64,000 bases of DNA. It comes from Betaproteobacteria bacterium RIFCSPLOWO2_12_FULL_62_58 (lineage in GTDB: Bacteria > Pseudomonadota > Gammaproteobacteria > Burkholderiales > SG8-41). Shown here one piece after another: positions 1 through 9,006 of the stretch. The notes below the pieces were generated by a model. That model was not told the origin of the DNA. It saw only the letters and a list, made by a program, of their open reading frames with translations, and ran no database searches. The stretch is taken from NCBI GenBank assembly GCA_001772005.1, contig MERI01000002.1, forward strand, positions 1-64,000, read 5' to 3'. Numbering within the stretch: the stretch's first letter is position 1; each line of letters begins with the position of its first letter. Made by a program: the position numbers and the translations under genes.

Positions 1-2276
1 TCGTAGTGCTTGCCGCTTTGCTTTTCGATCTCCTTTAACGCGGCATCGAGCCCGCGCCCCGGGCGGTATGGCCGATGCGACGCCATCCCCTCGACCGTGT
101 CCGCAACCGCCAGGATGCGCGCCGCGAGAATGATGTCATCGCCTTTGACGCCGTTCGGGTAGCCGCTGCCGTCGATCCGCTCGTGATGCTGCAGGATGGT
201 CTGCGCGACCGGCCAGGGAAACTCGACCGACTTGAGGATGTCGTAGCCGAGCTGGACATGGGCCTTGATGATTTCGGTCTCCGCGGGAGTCAGCCGGCTG
301 GGCTTGCTCAGGATTTCCGCCGGCACCCCGATCTTGCCGATGTCGTGCACGTAACCGGTGATCCGCAAGCCCTTCACTTCCGCTTCACTCAGCCCGAGCT
401 CGGCGCCGATCGCCGCGGCAAATTCGCCGACGCGGCGTTCATGCCCCGAAGTGTAAGGATCCCGTTGCTCGACCATGGTCGATACCGCCTCGACCGTGTG
501 GAACATCGATGCCTCGAGCTGGGCGAGCTGGCGCTGGATCTGCTCCTGCGCGCGCCGGCGCTCGGTAATGTCCTGCAGCATTCCGATGACCGCCGGCTTG
601 CCCTCGAACGCCGACCGGGTCGCATGCGCATCAATATCCACCGTCGAGCCGTCGCTGCGCCGGCCGCCGAAGTTGTATTGGATATTCCCGATCCTCGCCG
701 AGATCAGGTCGTCGATGAGGCGCGCGACGACCGGACGATCGCCGTCCACGACATGGCCGAGCAGTTCGGTGCCGATGATCTCCGACGGCGCCCGGCCGAA
801 GATCTCGGCCAGGCGCGGGTTCACGTAGGCGAACCGCCCGTCGACGATGATGTAGACGCCGGCGATCGACTGCTCGACCAGCGAGCGGAACTTGTATTCG
901 CTTTCCCGAAGCGCGGTCTCGGCCTGCTTGCGGTCGCGCTCGCGTTCGAAATTGTCCAGCGCGTACGAGACATCGGCGGCCATCTCCTCGAGCAGCTGCA
1001 CGATCTCGTCGTCGAAGAAATCCTCCTGATCCGAGTAGAGCGTAAGCACGCCGACCGGCTCGCCGCGGCAGCGCAGCGGAAACGTCGCCGCGGCGCGGAT
1101 TCCGGACCGCTCCGCGGCGTTGCGCCAGGGCGCGGTGGCGAAGTTGACCAGGAACTGGTTGGCAACGAAGACGCGGTTTTCGCGCAGCGCCGTGCCGGCC
1201 GGACCGCAACCCTCGGGCACGTCGGCATCCATGCTGACGAATATGGCGTCAAGATAGGCATTCAGCGAATCCGTTTTCGTGATCGCCACGATGTGACGGG
1301 TCGCGGCATCGGGTTGGCCGACCCACGCGCCAAGCAGGCCGCCGCTCTTGATCGCGATCTGGCAGATCGTGTTGTAGAGACCGCCGGCTTCCGTTGCGCG
1401 CACGATCGCCTCGTTGGTCAGCGACAAGGTCGTGTACAGCCGGGCAAGGCGTTCGGCGCGGCGTTCCTGCGCCACCCGTTTCGTGACGTCCTTCCTCACC
1501 GCGGCGTAATGCGTGATCTTGCCGCTGCCGGACTTGATCGGGAATATGGTCTCGTCCTCGTGATACAGCGAACCGTCCTTGCGCCGGTTGCTGAACCGTC
1601 CGGACCATACTTGCCCGGCGGTGATCGTCTGCCAGAGATTCCCGTAAAAGGCGCGGTCCTGAAAGCCGCTCTTCAGAATGCGCGGGTTTTGTCCGATGAC
1701 CTCGGCGCGCGTATATCCCGTGAACGACTCGAAGTAGGAATTGACGTAAACGATCCTGCCGTCGAGATCGGTGATGACGACGGATTCTCCGGCCTGCTCG
1801 ACTACCGCTGCCAGGCGTTCGCGCAATGTCTCCAGTTCGAAACGCCGCGTCACGTCCTGGACCACGGCGAGCAGGCCGCTCGATTGCCCCGCAGCGTCGA
1901 TCAGCGGCGCGTGTTGCCACTCGCAGGTGATCGTGCGGCCGTCCCTGGTCAGGCCCTCGCCGGTGCGCGTGACGGATCGACGATGGGCCGCCACTTCCGC
2001 CAGCACCCCGTCCATTTCAGGCTTGCACGGTTGCGGGACAATCAGACCATAGCCGCTTTTTCCGACGGCCTCATCCTTCGTGTAACCAAAGATCATCGTT
2101 GCCGCCGGGTTCCAATCGCGGATCGTGAAATCCGGATCGCTGACGATGCATCCGAGCGGCATGCATTCGAACCGGAGCTGCAGACGCTCGAGCAAGCGGT
2201 CACGGTCCTGCGTGAGGCCGGAGGCTTCTTCATTCGCGGCGCTGCGCCGCTGGTCACGACGCGGCCGGGCGTTCAT
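1..2276 (-). CDS. PAS/GAF sensor with C-terminal HD-GYP domain (3' end beyond window)
   Basis: The ORF track misses this gene because it runs off the left edge; the long plus-strand ORF here is its shadow. The reading frame starts at an ATG that begins MNARPRRDQRR, just downstream of an in-frame stop. By eye the order is PAS (about 30-135), PAS (about 150-265), GAF (about 280-440), PAS (about 465-570) and HD-GYP (about 585 to the edge). The HD motif HDIGKIG and the signature HHERIDGSGYPNGVKGDD are both present, so cyclic-di-GMP phosphodiesterase activity is likely. No transmembrane segment is evident, which suggests a cytosolic sensor. The last residues visible are GKHYD. The ligands of the PAS and GAF domains cannot be read from sequence. 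Confidence 0.93.
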   Translation of the reverse strand, partial: MNARPRRDQRRSAANEEASGLTQDRDRLLERLQLRFECMPLGCIVSDPDFTIRDWNPAATMIFGYTKDEAVGKSGYGLIVPQPCKPEMDGVLAEVAAHRRSVTRTGEGLTRDGRTITCEWQHAPLIDAAGQSSGLLAVVQDVTRRFELETLRERLAAVVEQAGESVVITDLDGRIVYVNSYFESFTGYTRAEVIGQNPRILKSGFQDRAFYGNLWQTITAGQVWSGRFSNRRKDGSLYHEDETIFPIKSGSGKITHYAAVRKDVTKRVAQERRAERLARLYTTLSLTNEAIVRATEAGGLYNTICQIAIKSGGLLGAWVGQPDAATRHIVAITKTDSLNAYLDAIFVSMDADVPEGCGPAGTALRENRVFVANQFLVNFATAPWRNAAERSGIRAAATFPLRCRGEPVGVLTLYSDQEDFFDDEIVQLLEEMAADVSYALDNFERERDRKQAETALRESEYKFRSLVEQSIAGVYIIVDGRFAYVNPRLAEIFGRAPSEIIGTELLGHVVDGDRPVVARLIDDLISARIGNIQYNFGGRRSDGSTVDIDAHATRSAFEGKPAVIGMLQDITERRRAQEQIQRQLAQLEASMFHTVEAVSTMVEQRDPYTSGHERRVGEFAAAIGAELGLSEAEVKGLRITGYVHDIGKIGVPAEILSKPSRLTPAETEIIKAHVQLGYDILKSVEFPWPVAQTILQHHERIDGSGYPNGVKGDDIILAARILAVADTVEGMASHRPYRPGRGLDAALKEIEKQSGKHY

Positions 2277-2745
2277 GTCAGGACGAGCCAAACCGTCATC
2301 GGGATGACGAAGCCGAGGCCATTGTCTGCTTCAAAAGCTGTCGCGGTTGCGGCACGATGAAGGCGGCGTAGCGCGGGCCGCAGACATCCACGCCTCGTGC
2401 CGACTGCGCAGCCGACGTTGAGTTTCACTGCGAACGAAACGCAAGGCGCGACCTGGGGCAATTCCGGACTCCGGTTGGAGCCTCCTCCGGCGGGTATTTT
2501 CTCCCCCGCCGTCGAACTGCGCAACCGGCCCATTGCGGATTCGTAGCTAAAGCGGACGTGCGCCAATGGCATTACGTCGAGCCTGTCACATGAAAACGGT
2601 TTGGGTGTAGAGTGCGTCCGGCGCACCCCCGCATCAGCGCGATGGCGTGCGACGCGCGCGCTGTGCGCCTTAAGATAGCGCCATGAGTGTACGTCCCTTT
2701 TAACCACCCCCGTTCAGCAACGGGTCGCCCAGAGGAGAAAAAGCA
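2277..2745. other. Intergenic region between divergent genes
   Basis: This 470-bp stretch separates the divergently transcribed HD-GYP and dienelactone hydrolase genes and should hold both promoters. On the minus strand it has a GC-rich hairpin (GGCGGG...CCCGCC) followed by a second small one. The 144-aa minus-strand ORF through it has no recognisable domain and overlaps the HD-GYP start, so I did not call it. Confidence 0.5.
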
Positions 2746-3489
2746 GTGACCTACGAATCCCTGTTTGCCGAGACCATCCTCATGCGCGGGCACCTGGGCG
2801 ACCAGATCGATGCCTACCTCGCGCGGCCATTCGGCGCCGGGCCGTATCCCGGCGTAGTCGTCATCCACCACATGCCCGGCTGGGACGGGCCGCACAAGGA
2901 AATCGGGCGCCGCTTCGCCCATCACGGCTACGTGACGATCGTGCCCAACCTGCAGTTCCGCGAGGGCAAGGCGACGCCGGAAGAGAACAGCGCCAGCATA
3001 CGCGCGGCCGGGGGCATGCCCGACGATCGCACGATGGGCGACGTGCAGGGCGCCATCGATTACCTGCGCACGCTGCCCTATCTGAGCGGCAAGGTGGGCG
3101 TCATCGGCTTTTGCTCCGGCGGCCGCCAGGCCTACCTCGCTGCCTGCACGCTACGCGGCATCGATGCCGTGATCGCCTGCTATGGCGGTGGCGTCGCCGC
3201 CAAGCCCGAGGAATTGACGCCGCGGCAGCCGGTCGCGCCTATCGATCTCACCAAGGACCTCCAGTGCCCGCTGCTCGGCCTGTTCGGCATCGAGGACACG
3301 CGCCCATCGCCGGAGGACGCAGCGAAGACCGAGGAAGCGCTGAAGCGCCATGGCAAGACCTACGAGTTTCACACCTACGAAAACGCCGGGCATGCGTTTT
3401 TCGCCGTGGACCGCCCGCAGTACCGCGTGCACGCGGCAATCGACGGGTGGAAGCGGGTCTTCGCCTGGTTCGGCAGGTATCTGCGCTGA
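2746..3489 (+). CDS. Dienelactone hydrolase family protein
   Basis: This 247-aa alpha/beta hydrolase has the family nucleophile elbow GFCSGG, with Cys at residue 123, the same position as in classical carboxymethylenebutenolidase. The expected acid lies in GIEDTRPSPED and the catalytic His in the GHAFF segment. The start is GTG, preceded by a strong AGAGGAGAAA ribosome binding site. There is no signal peptide, so it is cytosolic. Known members hydrolyse dienelactone in chlorocatechol and aromatic breakdown, but many paralogs act on other esters or lactones, and no ring-cleavage genes lie nearby. It appears to be transcribed alone. Confidence 0.92.
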   Translation: MTYESLFAETILMRGHLGDQIDAYLARPFGAGPYPGVVVIHHMPGWDGPHKEIGRRFAHHGYVTIVPNLQFREGKATPEENSASIRAAGGMPDDRTMGDVQGAIDYLRTLPYLSGKVGVIGFCSGGRQAYLAACTLRGIDAVIACYGGGVAAKPEELTPRQPVAPIDLTKDLQCPLLGLFGIEDTRPSPEDAAKTEEALKRHGKTYEFHTYENAGHAFFAVDRPQYRVHAAIDGWKRVFAWFGRYLR

Positions 3490-3671
3490 CCGGTTGCAGG
3501 AGCGCCGGCGTTCTGGGGTCGTGGAGTCATCGGCTCGCCACGCATTGCGCTTAGCCCGGCGCCAGGAGAATTGCAAAAGAGGATGACGGATATGCGAATT
3601 CACCCCTGCTGGTCTTCATATTCGGCCGCTTCGAGTGGGTTTTCTTCCGAATTGTCGGCCGGGTTTGCGTA

Positions 3672-3705
3672 AGGAGTGTGTCGGAGCAAGATCCGACACA
3701 CTCCT
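3672..3705. terminator. REP-like hairpin, possible terminator of the Bug gene
   Basis: A perfect 13-bp inverted repeat (AGGAGTGTGTCGG / CCGACACACTCCT) with an 8-nt spacer begins 3 bp past the stop of the minus-strand Bug gene. There is no clear T-run. The arms resemble hairpins near 51.7 kb and 59.2 kb, so it belongs to a dispersed REP-like family and may also act as a terminator. Confidence 0.6.
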
Positions 3706-3707
3706 AG

Positions 3708-4697
3708 TCACTCGACTTTCAGGCCGGCGTCCTGGATCACTTTGCGCCAACGGGGGACTTCGCGCGCGAGCTGCCGGCGCAGATCCTCGGGCGTTCCGGG
3801 GAGCGGCGTCGCGCCGAACTTGAGCAGGCGCTCGCGCACGTCGGGTGCGTTCACGATCGCGAGGATTTCGGCGTTCAGCTTCTTCACGATGTGCGGCGGC
3901 GTTTTCAGCGCGCAGTACATGCTGAACCAGCCGCCGGTATCGAAGCCATCCAGGGCGGGCAAGCCGGACTCCGCAAGAGACGGAACGCTCGGCAGGATGG
4001 GACTGCGCTTCGCGGTGGTCACCGCCAGCGCATGCACCGCGCCGCTCCCGACGTGCGGCGCCAGCACCAGGATATTGTCGACTGCGACCTGGATGCGCCC
4101 GCCGAGGAGGTCCGGCAGCATCGCCCCGGTGCCCTTGTACGGGACGAAGAGCATGTCGATGCCGACCAGGCGCTTGAACATCTCGGTGCTCAGGTGCTGC
4201 ACCGTGCCGGGTGTAGACGCTCCATAGGAGATCTTGCCGCTGCGCGGCTTCGCGTAGGTTATCAGCTCGGAGACGGTTTTCACCCCGATCGACGGGTGCG
4301 TGACCATGACGTAGGGCGAGGTCGCGACCAGCGCCAGGGGTTCGAGGTCGCGTTGCACATCGAACCTAGTTTCGGTGTACAGGCTGCCGACGATGCTGAT
4401 CGAGGAACCTGAGATCAACAGCGTGTAGCCGTCCGGCTGCGAGCTGCCAACGATCCTCGCGCCGATGATGCCGCTCGCACCCGGACGGTTGTCCACCACG
4501 ACCTGCTGTGCGAGGCGCTCCGAGAGCTTGTCCGCGAGCAGACGGCCGACGAGATCGGTGGCGCCGCCCGGCGTGAAACCGACGATCAGCCGGATCGGCC
4601 GCTGCGGGTAGTTCCCGCCCTGTACCGCCGCAGGTAACGGCGCAGACACGACCCCCAGGATGGCGGCCAGCAATACCCATATCCCATGCATAATCAT
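3708..4697 (-). CDS. Bug-family (TctC-like) periplasmic substrate-binding protein
   Basis: This is a 329-aa tripartite tricarboxylate transporter receptor of the Bug type. I start at the ATG giving MIMHGIWVLLAAILG, because it is followed by a signal peptide and preceded by GGAAGGG; the longer ORF in the track runs into a repeat. The mature start shows the family pattern YPQRPIRLIVGFTPGGATD, then VVDNRPGAS, a PDGYTLL segment, the VPYKGTG loop and a C-terminal WRKVIQDAGLKVE. Known Bug proteins bind small carboxylates in the periplasm. No membrane components are adjacent, so it either uses a distant TctAB or acts as an orphan sensor. The ligand cannot be told. Confidence 0.94.
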   Translation of the reverse strand: MIMHGIWVLLAAILGVVSAPLPAAVQGGNYPQRPIRLIVGFTPGGATDLVGRLLADKLSERLAQQVVVDNRPGASGIIGARIVGSSQPDGYTLLISGSSISIVGSLYTETRFDVQRDLEPLALVATSPYVMVTHPSIGVKTVSELITYAKPRSGKISYGASTPGTVQHLSTEMFKRLVGIDMLFVPYKGTGAMLPDLLGGRIQVAVDNILVLAPHVGSGAVHALAVTTAKRSPILPSVPSLAESGLPALDGFDTGGWFSMYCALKTPPHIVKKLNAEILAIVNAPDVRERLLKFGATPLPGTPEDLRRQLAREVPRWRKVIQDAGLKVE

Positions 4698-4727
4698 CGT
4701 TTGCCCTTCCTTAGAGGAATTCTCAGA

Positions 4728-4917
4728 CCAATGGCACTGCTTTAAGCGGAAATATGCGCACGACCACGGTTCAGAAAGTGTGTCGTTCCCGTGAAAACGG
4801 GAACCCATACGGCGCGTCATCTTGCGTGAACCATCCTATGGATTCCCGACTTCTCGGGAATGACAGCGCGTGTTGGGTCACCATTCCGTTCAATCTGCCT
4901 CAAGGTAGTGCCATTGG
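4728..4917. repeat. MITE-like repeat, family B, copy 1
   Basis: About 190 bp bounded by terminal inverted repeats CCAATGGCACTGC and GGTAGTGCCATTGG. It contains hairpins of the type TCGTTCCCG...CGGGAACCCA and ATTCCCG...CGGGAAT. A second, inverted and longer copy lies at 50.7 kb. This copy sits 30 bp upstream of a Bug start codon. Confidence 0.75.
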
Positions 4918-4921
4918 ATTC

Positions 4922-5971
4922 TCAGACCTGTCCATTCCAGGGCGTCCCGTCCTTGCACTGGATCGGCACGGTGACGTTCTCCGACGCCAGCCGCGTCTGC
5001 ACCGAAAGGCTGTGGGTGCCGGTCCCGCCCATCACCACGATCACGATGTCTTCGGGTTTGTCGGCGATCGGCACCCCGAAGTCCGGGTCAACATCGGCGT
5101 AGAGCTTCAGGATTTTCTTGCTGTAGTTCGTCAGATTGCCGCGCGGGATGCTGCCGAAAGGCAGCCGCCCGTATTCCCAGATGAAACGCTTCACCTCGGC
5201 CTTGCTGTAGCCGCCGTTTGCCAGCAGGCGCGCGTGCTGCGGGCAGAGGATCAACAGCGGTTGGCCTTCGCCGTTGGTATTGCGGTTGCCGACGTAGGGA
5301 ATGGAAAGGGCCAGGGTGCGCAGCAATTCCTTCGCGGTCTGGCTGCCGCCGTTGTCATCGATCATCGCGGCCGTACACGCTGGGATCAAGGTGACGGCGC
5401 TCGTCTGCGCCGCATGGCCTCTTTCGACGTGCAGCGATTCCCACGGGTTTTCCTCCTCGTTCTCCGCGATGCAATGCCCGAAGCGGGCGATATGCCCCTG
5501 GGTGTGGATGTTGATGGAGCCCGGCGTCCCGCCGACGTTCATCATGATCAACTGCAAGGCGCGTCCAATCGTGCTCGTGCTGCGCCAGCGGCTGCCCGTG
5601 TAGTTGTAGCCCCAGTTGAGGTCGATGGCCGCTCGGACCGGGCCATTGACGATGGGAAGCGGCGAGGTGTTGTGGGTCGACGTCTGCACCGCATCGAGAT
5701 TGAACTTGGGATCCGCGATCCCCCTGACGCACGCAAGCAGCACCGGCATGTACTCGGGCTTGCAGCCCGCCATGACGGCATTCGCGGCGATCTTCTCCAC
5801 CGTGGCCAACCCCTGTTTGGGCGCGAGCGTGCCGATCACGTCCGCGGCTTGCCATCCAAGCACGCGCTCGACATAGCCGGTCATCGCCGCCACGCGCGCC
5901 TGCGTGGGTGGCACGATCGGCAATCCGTCGGTCAGCTCATGGATGAGGAACCACTCGTTGATGGCTCCCAC
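4922..5971 (-). CDS. Partner protein of the UGSC-type selenoprotein, unknown function (apparent 5' frameshift)
   Basis: The 349-aa product is clearly homologous to the C-terminal two thirds of the fused selenoprotein at the right end of the window: DGLPIVPPT matches DGLPVVPPT and VMAGCKPEYMPVLLA matches VMAGCRPEYMPILVA. The family function is unknown to me. The GTG start in the track is probably wrong. An ATG at 6018 overlaps the stop of the upstream selenoprotein (ATGA) and opens MIAALTEAPVLELEDSW; one extra G in the GGG run at 5967-5969 would join it in frame to GAINEWFLIHE. The true protein is therefore likely 365 aa and translationally coupled to the selenoprotein. A conserved Cys lies in MAGCKPEYMP. 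Confidence 0.85.
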   Translation of the reverse strand: MGAINEWFLIHELTDGLPIVPPTQARVAAMTGYVERVLGWQAADVIGTLAPKQGLATVEKIAANAVMAGCKPEYMPVLLACVRGIADPKFNLDAVQTSTHNTSPLPIVNGPVRAAIDLNWGYNYTGSRWRSTSTIGRALQLIMMNVGGTPGSINIHTQGHIARFGHCIAENEEENPWESLHVERGHAAQTSAVTLIPACTAAMIDDNGGSQTAKELLRTLALSIPYVGNRNTNGEGQPLLILCPQHARLLANGGYSKAEVKRFIWEYGRLPFGSIPRGNLTNYSKKILKLYADVDPDFGVPIADKPEDIVIVVMGGTGTHSLSVQTRLASENVTVPIQCKDGTPWNGQV

Positions 5972-6014
5972 GAGTCCTCGAGTTCCAGGACGGGCGCCTC
6001 AGTCAGTGCGGCGA

Positions 6015-6638
6015 TCATGCGGCCTCCGTGCCCGGGGCCTTGCCGCGCTGCACGCGATTGCGCGCGGCAGGGTGAACGTAGTCCACCCTGGTGTGCGGCT
6101 CGAGCACGCCCTGCCCGGTCAGTTGTTCGACTATGATCGGATAAGCCGAGCGGGCAAGTTCCCGGACCTGCTCGGGCGTCAGATCGTTCAGCGGATGCGG
6201 AGTGACGACCAGCGGCAGGTCGTCAAGTTGAAGATTCCTTGCAGCGAGCCGCCCGTGCGTGAGAAACGCCGTCGAGACGATGGTCGACGTCGGGACGCCG
6301 CGCTTTTCGAGATATGCCGAGTCGTGGATACACCACGACGTGCAGCCGCCTCAGTCGCCCCAGGCATTGACCAGGCACTGCACCTTGCCGTCCAGTTCAT
6401 CGGCTATCAGCTTGCTGGAGGTGTAGTTCTTGCGCACCGAATGAGTCTGGATTTCCGTGTAATCCGCACGCATCATCTCCTCGATGTACTGAATGAAGAG
6501 GTTGGCGTTGGGCTTCATGTTGTCGATGAAGCCTATGGACTTCCCGTGCAGTGTATCGAGCCGCCGCGCGAGAGCGACGCGCTCGACCGCGCGCTGCCCG
6601 ACCGGGTTGACCAGTTTTACGGTGTGTTCTGCTGTCAT
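6015..6638 (-). CDS. Selenoprotein of the UGSC type (Sec at codon 96, TGA)
   Basis: The ORF track stops at a TGA, but the same frame stays open through it. Readthrough gives 207 aa with the motif NAWGD-U-GGCTSWCIHDS. The upstream half (LDTLHGKSIGFIDNMKPNAN) and the downstream half (RGVPTSTIVSTAF) both align with the fused selenoprotein at 61.8 kb, so the TGA is not the true end. A 7-bp hairpin with loop UGUAU follows the TGA. I start at the ATG giving MTAEHTVKL, which has GAGGAGAT upstream. The next gene begins at an overlapping ATGA and encodes the partner domain. I recall 'UGSC family (seleno)protein' as a database product name; the reaction is unknown. Selenium insertion needs selABCD elsewhere in the genome. 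Confidence 0.85.
6321..6350 (-). promoter_or_regulatory. Bacterial SECIS-like hairpin after UGA
   Basis: Eleven nucleotides after the UGA, GUCGUGG pairs perfectly with CCACGAC around a UGUAU loop. The loop begins 19 nt after the UGA and its second base is G, as in the published bacterial SECIS consensus. GCUG and CGGC can extend the stem across a small internal loop. Confidence 0.75.
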
Positions 6639-6827
6639 GCCGATCTCCTCAGTGATGCGTTCCATCCCCACAAACAGCGCCCCCGCTGCTTACTCTATCC
6701 CTTTTCGCGCTGAGCATTCTTCTTTTCAATACCCGCTTGACGGGTACACTGAAAGCACGGAGCGGAACCTGAATAAAGAGTATCAGTGAGGGGCTGAAAA
6801 CATGCACTGGTGCCGCGTTTCTGAATG

Positions 6828-7553
6828 TCACTGACTGGCGATACCCACCTCTTTCACGATCTTGCCGTAGTGGGCCAGTTCCGAACGCACCAGGGCGGTA
6901 AATTCCTTGTTTGACAGGATGAGCGTCTCAATGCCGAGTGCCGTGAAGCGCTCCCTGGTTTCCGCCTCCGGCAGAATACTGGCGACTACATCCGCGAGCC
7001 GGCGCACGATGGGCGCGGGGGTTCCGGCCGGAACGAACGCGCCCCACCAGCTTTCGGAGACGAAGCCGGGCACGCCGGCCTCGAGCATGGTCGGCAACTC
7101 CGGCGCGAGCGGCGTGCGCTCCGGGCTGGTGCTGGCCAACGCGCGCAGCTTGCCGCTGCGCACGTGCGGATAGCCCACCGGCATGCTGGCGAACACCGCG
7201 TGAATCTGGGCGCCGAGCAAATCGTTGATCGACAGCCCCGTGCCCTTGTACGGGACGTGCAGCAGGTGCGCGTCACCCCGGAGCCGCAACAGCTCGCAGC
7301 CGAAATGCGCCGGGGTGCCCACGCCGCCCGAGCCGCAGATCAGCGCGTTCGGCTTCTTGCGGGCGAGCGCGAGAAACTCCTGCACGGTTTTCGCGGGCAG
7401 GTTCGGATGTACGACCAGCATCTGCGGTCCGCGCGCCAGCGAAGAAATCACGGCGAAGTCCTTCCGCGGGTCGTAGCCCACTCGCTTGAGGAGGTGGGGA
7501 TTGATCGCCATGTTGGACACGCTGCCGAGCAGCATGGTGTATCCATCTGCCCC
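6828..7553 (-). pseudogene. 5'-truncated Bug-family receptor gene
   Basis: The frame opens directly after the TAA of the CoA-transferase, in the same phase, with GADGYTMLLGSVSNMAIN. In intact Bug proteins this is an internal segment about 100 residues in. The signal peptide, the first VPFPPGG loop and the first ligand-binding half are missing. The rest is well preserved, including HVPYKGTGLSINDLLG and the C-terminal KIVKEVGIASQ. It looks like a Bug gene whose 5' part was removed when the CoA-transferase gene came to abut it. It cannot be exported without a signal peptide. Confidence 0.85.
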
Positions 7554-8948
7554 TTAATCCATTATTTTCACGTCGGGCCCTGCGGTGATCTCCATTTCGG
7601 TGAGTTCGAGCACCTCGCGGGGGGTGAACCCCGGCGCCACTTCATCGAGGACGAACCGCTTGCCGTCCCAACGCAACAGCGCCAGGTCGGTCACCACGTA
7701 ACTGACGCATCCTTTTCCCGTCACGGGATAGGTGCATTCGCGCCGCAGCTTCGGGCGGCCCTTGCTGTCGGTGTGCTCCATCACGATGATCAGGTCGCCT
7801 TTTCCCGAGAGCAGGTCCATCGCGCCGCCGATGCCGCCTCTCTTCGCGTCCGACGTGCTCCAGTTGGCGACGCTGCCGGACTGATCCACCTCATACGCGC
7901 CGAGGATCACGGTGTCGATTCTGCCACCGCGCGCCATCTCGAACGAGGTGACGCTGTCGAAGAATGACGCGCCGGGCGTCAGCGCCACGAACTGGCCCGC
8001 GGCGTTATAGATATCCGGATCGATCTCGTTTTCTTCCGAAACCATCCGGCCATAGCCGAGGACGCCGTTCTCCGCGTGAAGGATCACGTCACGGCCCTGG
8101 AGGTAGTTCGAAACCATCGTCGGAATGCCGACGCCGAGATTCACATAGGTGCCTTCCTTGACGAGCGCGGCGGCGCGCTTCGCGATGCCGGCCCGTGTCA
8201 GCGCCGGCTTGCCGTTGTAGAGGCGCGGCTTGTCCGAAGGCCGCCGTTCGGGCCGGCGCCACGCCTTGCCGTCGGTCACCTGCGTCGTTTTGACGACGCG
8301 CGATACGAAGATGCCCGGAAGGTCGACGAGCTCCGGCGGGATCGCGCCCGGCTCCACGATCTCGTCGACCTCGACGATGGCACAGCGCGCGGCCTTCGCG
8401 AAACTCGGATTGAAATTCTGGCTGCCGCCGCGGAACTGGACGTTGCCCAGGCGGTCGGCGCGATACCCCCGCAGCAAGGCGTAGTCCACGTGAATTGCAT
8501 ATTCGAGGACGTGCGGCTCGCCATTGAACTCGCGGATCTCCCTGCCTTCGGCGAGGGCGGTGCCGACGCTGGTCGGCGAGTAGAACGCCGGTATGCCGGC
8601 GCCGCCGGCGCGACAGCGTTCGACCAGTATGCCTTGCGGCACCAGCTCGACTTCCATCTCGCCTGCTGCGATCTGCGCCTCGCTCGCCGTGGGCGTGCCG
8701 GGACGCACGGAAAACGCGGCAACCAGTTTCTTCACCTGTTTGTTCTCGGCGAGGATCTGGCCGCGGGTGGCTCCCGGGTCGCCGAGGGAGTTGCAGACGA
8801 GGGTGAGTTGTTTGATTCCCTTTTCGCGCACCGCGAGTATCAGGCTGTTCGCGAAACGGTGCGCGACACCGAACCCTGCAATCGCGATCGTCGCTCCATC
8901 GGGGATGTCGGCGGTCGCGTGTTCCGGCGATGCAAAAACCTTGTCCAT
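7554..8948 (-). CDS. Fused alpha-beta CoA-transferase (family I)
   Basis: This 464-aa protein joins the two subunits of a family I CoA-transferase. The N-terminal half has the A-subunit loop AIAGFGVAHRFANSLI and a segment GGAGIPAFYSPTSVGT; the second half starts near TRAGIAKRAAALVKEGTYVNLGVGIPTMVSNYL. The catalytic Glu is expected in HAENGVLGYG. Such enzymes move CoA between succinyl- or acetyl-CoA and a 3-oxo or other carboxylic acid. Single-chain forms exist in eukaryotic SCOT and in some bacteria. The first loop reads GFGVAH rather than the usual GGFG, so the acid substrate may be unusual. The gene directly abuts a truncated Bug gene, which suggests a link to uptake of an organic acid. Confidence 0.92.
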   Translation of the reverse strand: MDKVFASPEHATADIPDGATIAIAGFGVAHRFANSLILAVREKGIKQLTLVCNSLGDPGATRGQILAENKQVKKLVAAFSVRPGTPTASEAQIAAGEMEVELVPQGILVERCRAGGAGIPAFYSPTSVGTALAEGREIREFNGEPHVLEYAIHVDYALLRGYRADRLGNVQFRGGSQNFNPSFAKAARCAIVEVDEIVEPGAIPPELVDLPGIFVSRVVKTTQVTDGKAWRRPERRPSDKPRLYNGKPALTRAGIAKRAAALVKEGTYVNLGVGIPTMVSNYLQGRDVILHAENGVLGYGRMVSEENEIDPDIYNAAGQFVALTPGASFFDSVTSFEMARGGRIDTVILGAYEVDQSGSVANWSTSDAKRGGIGGAMDLLSGKGDLIIVMEHTDSKGRPKLRRECTYPVTGKGCVSYVVTDLALLRWDGKRFVLDEVAPGFTPREVLELTEMEITAGPDVKIMD

Positions 8949-9006
8949 TACGGTTCTCCCAAATTTGAAGCCAAAACCTGTCTCAAAACGCCTTTTCTCA
9001 ACTACA

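Noticed and set aside
75-2360. 761-aa plus-strand ORF
   Set aside because: It is the antisense shadow of the HD-GYP sensor gene; its translation shows no domain and has high-GC shadow composition.
2273-2707. 144-aa minus-strand ORF upstream of the HD-GYP gene
   Set aside because: No domain or ribosome binding site; it overlaps the HD-GYP start in another frame.
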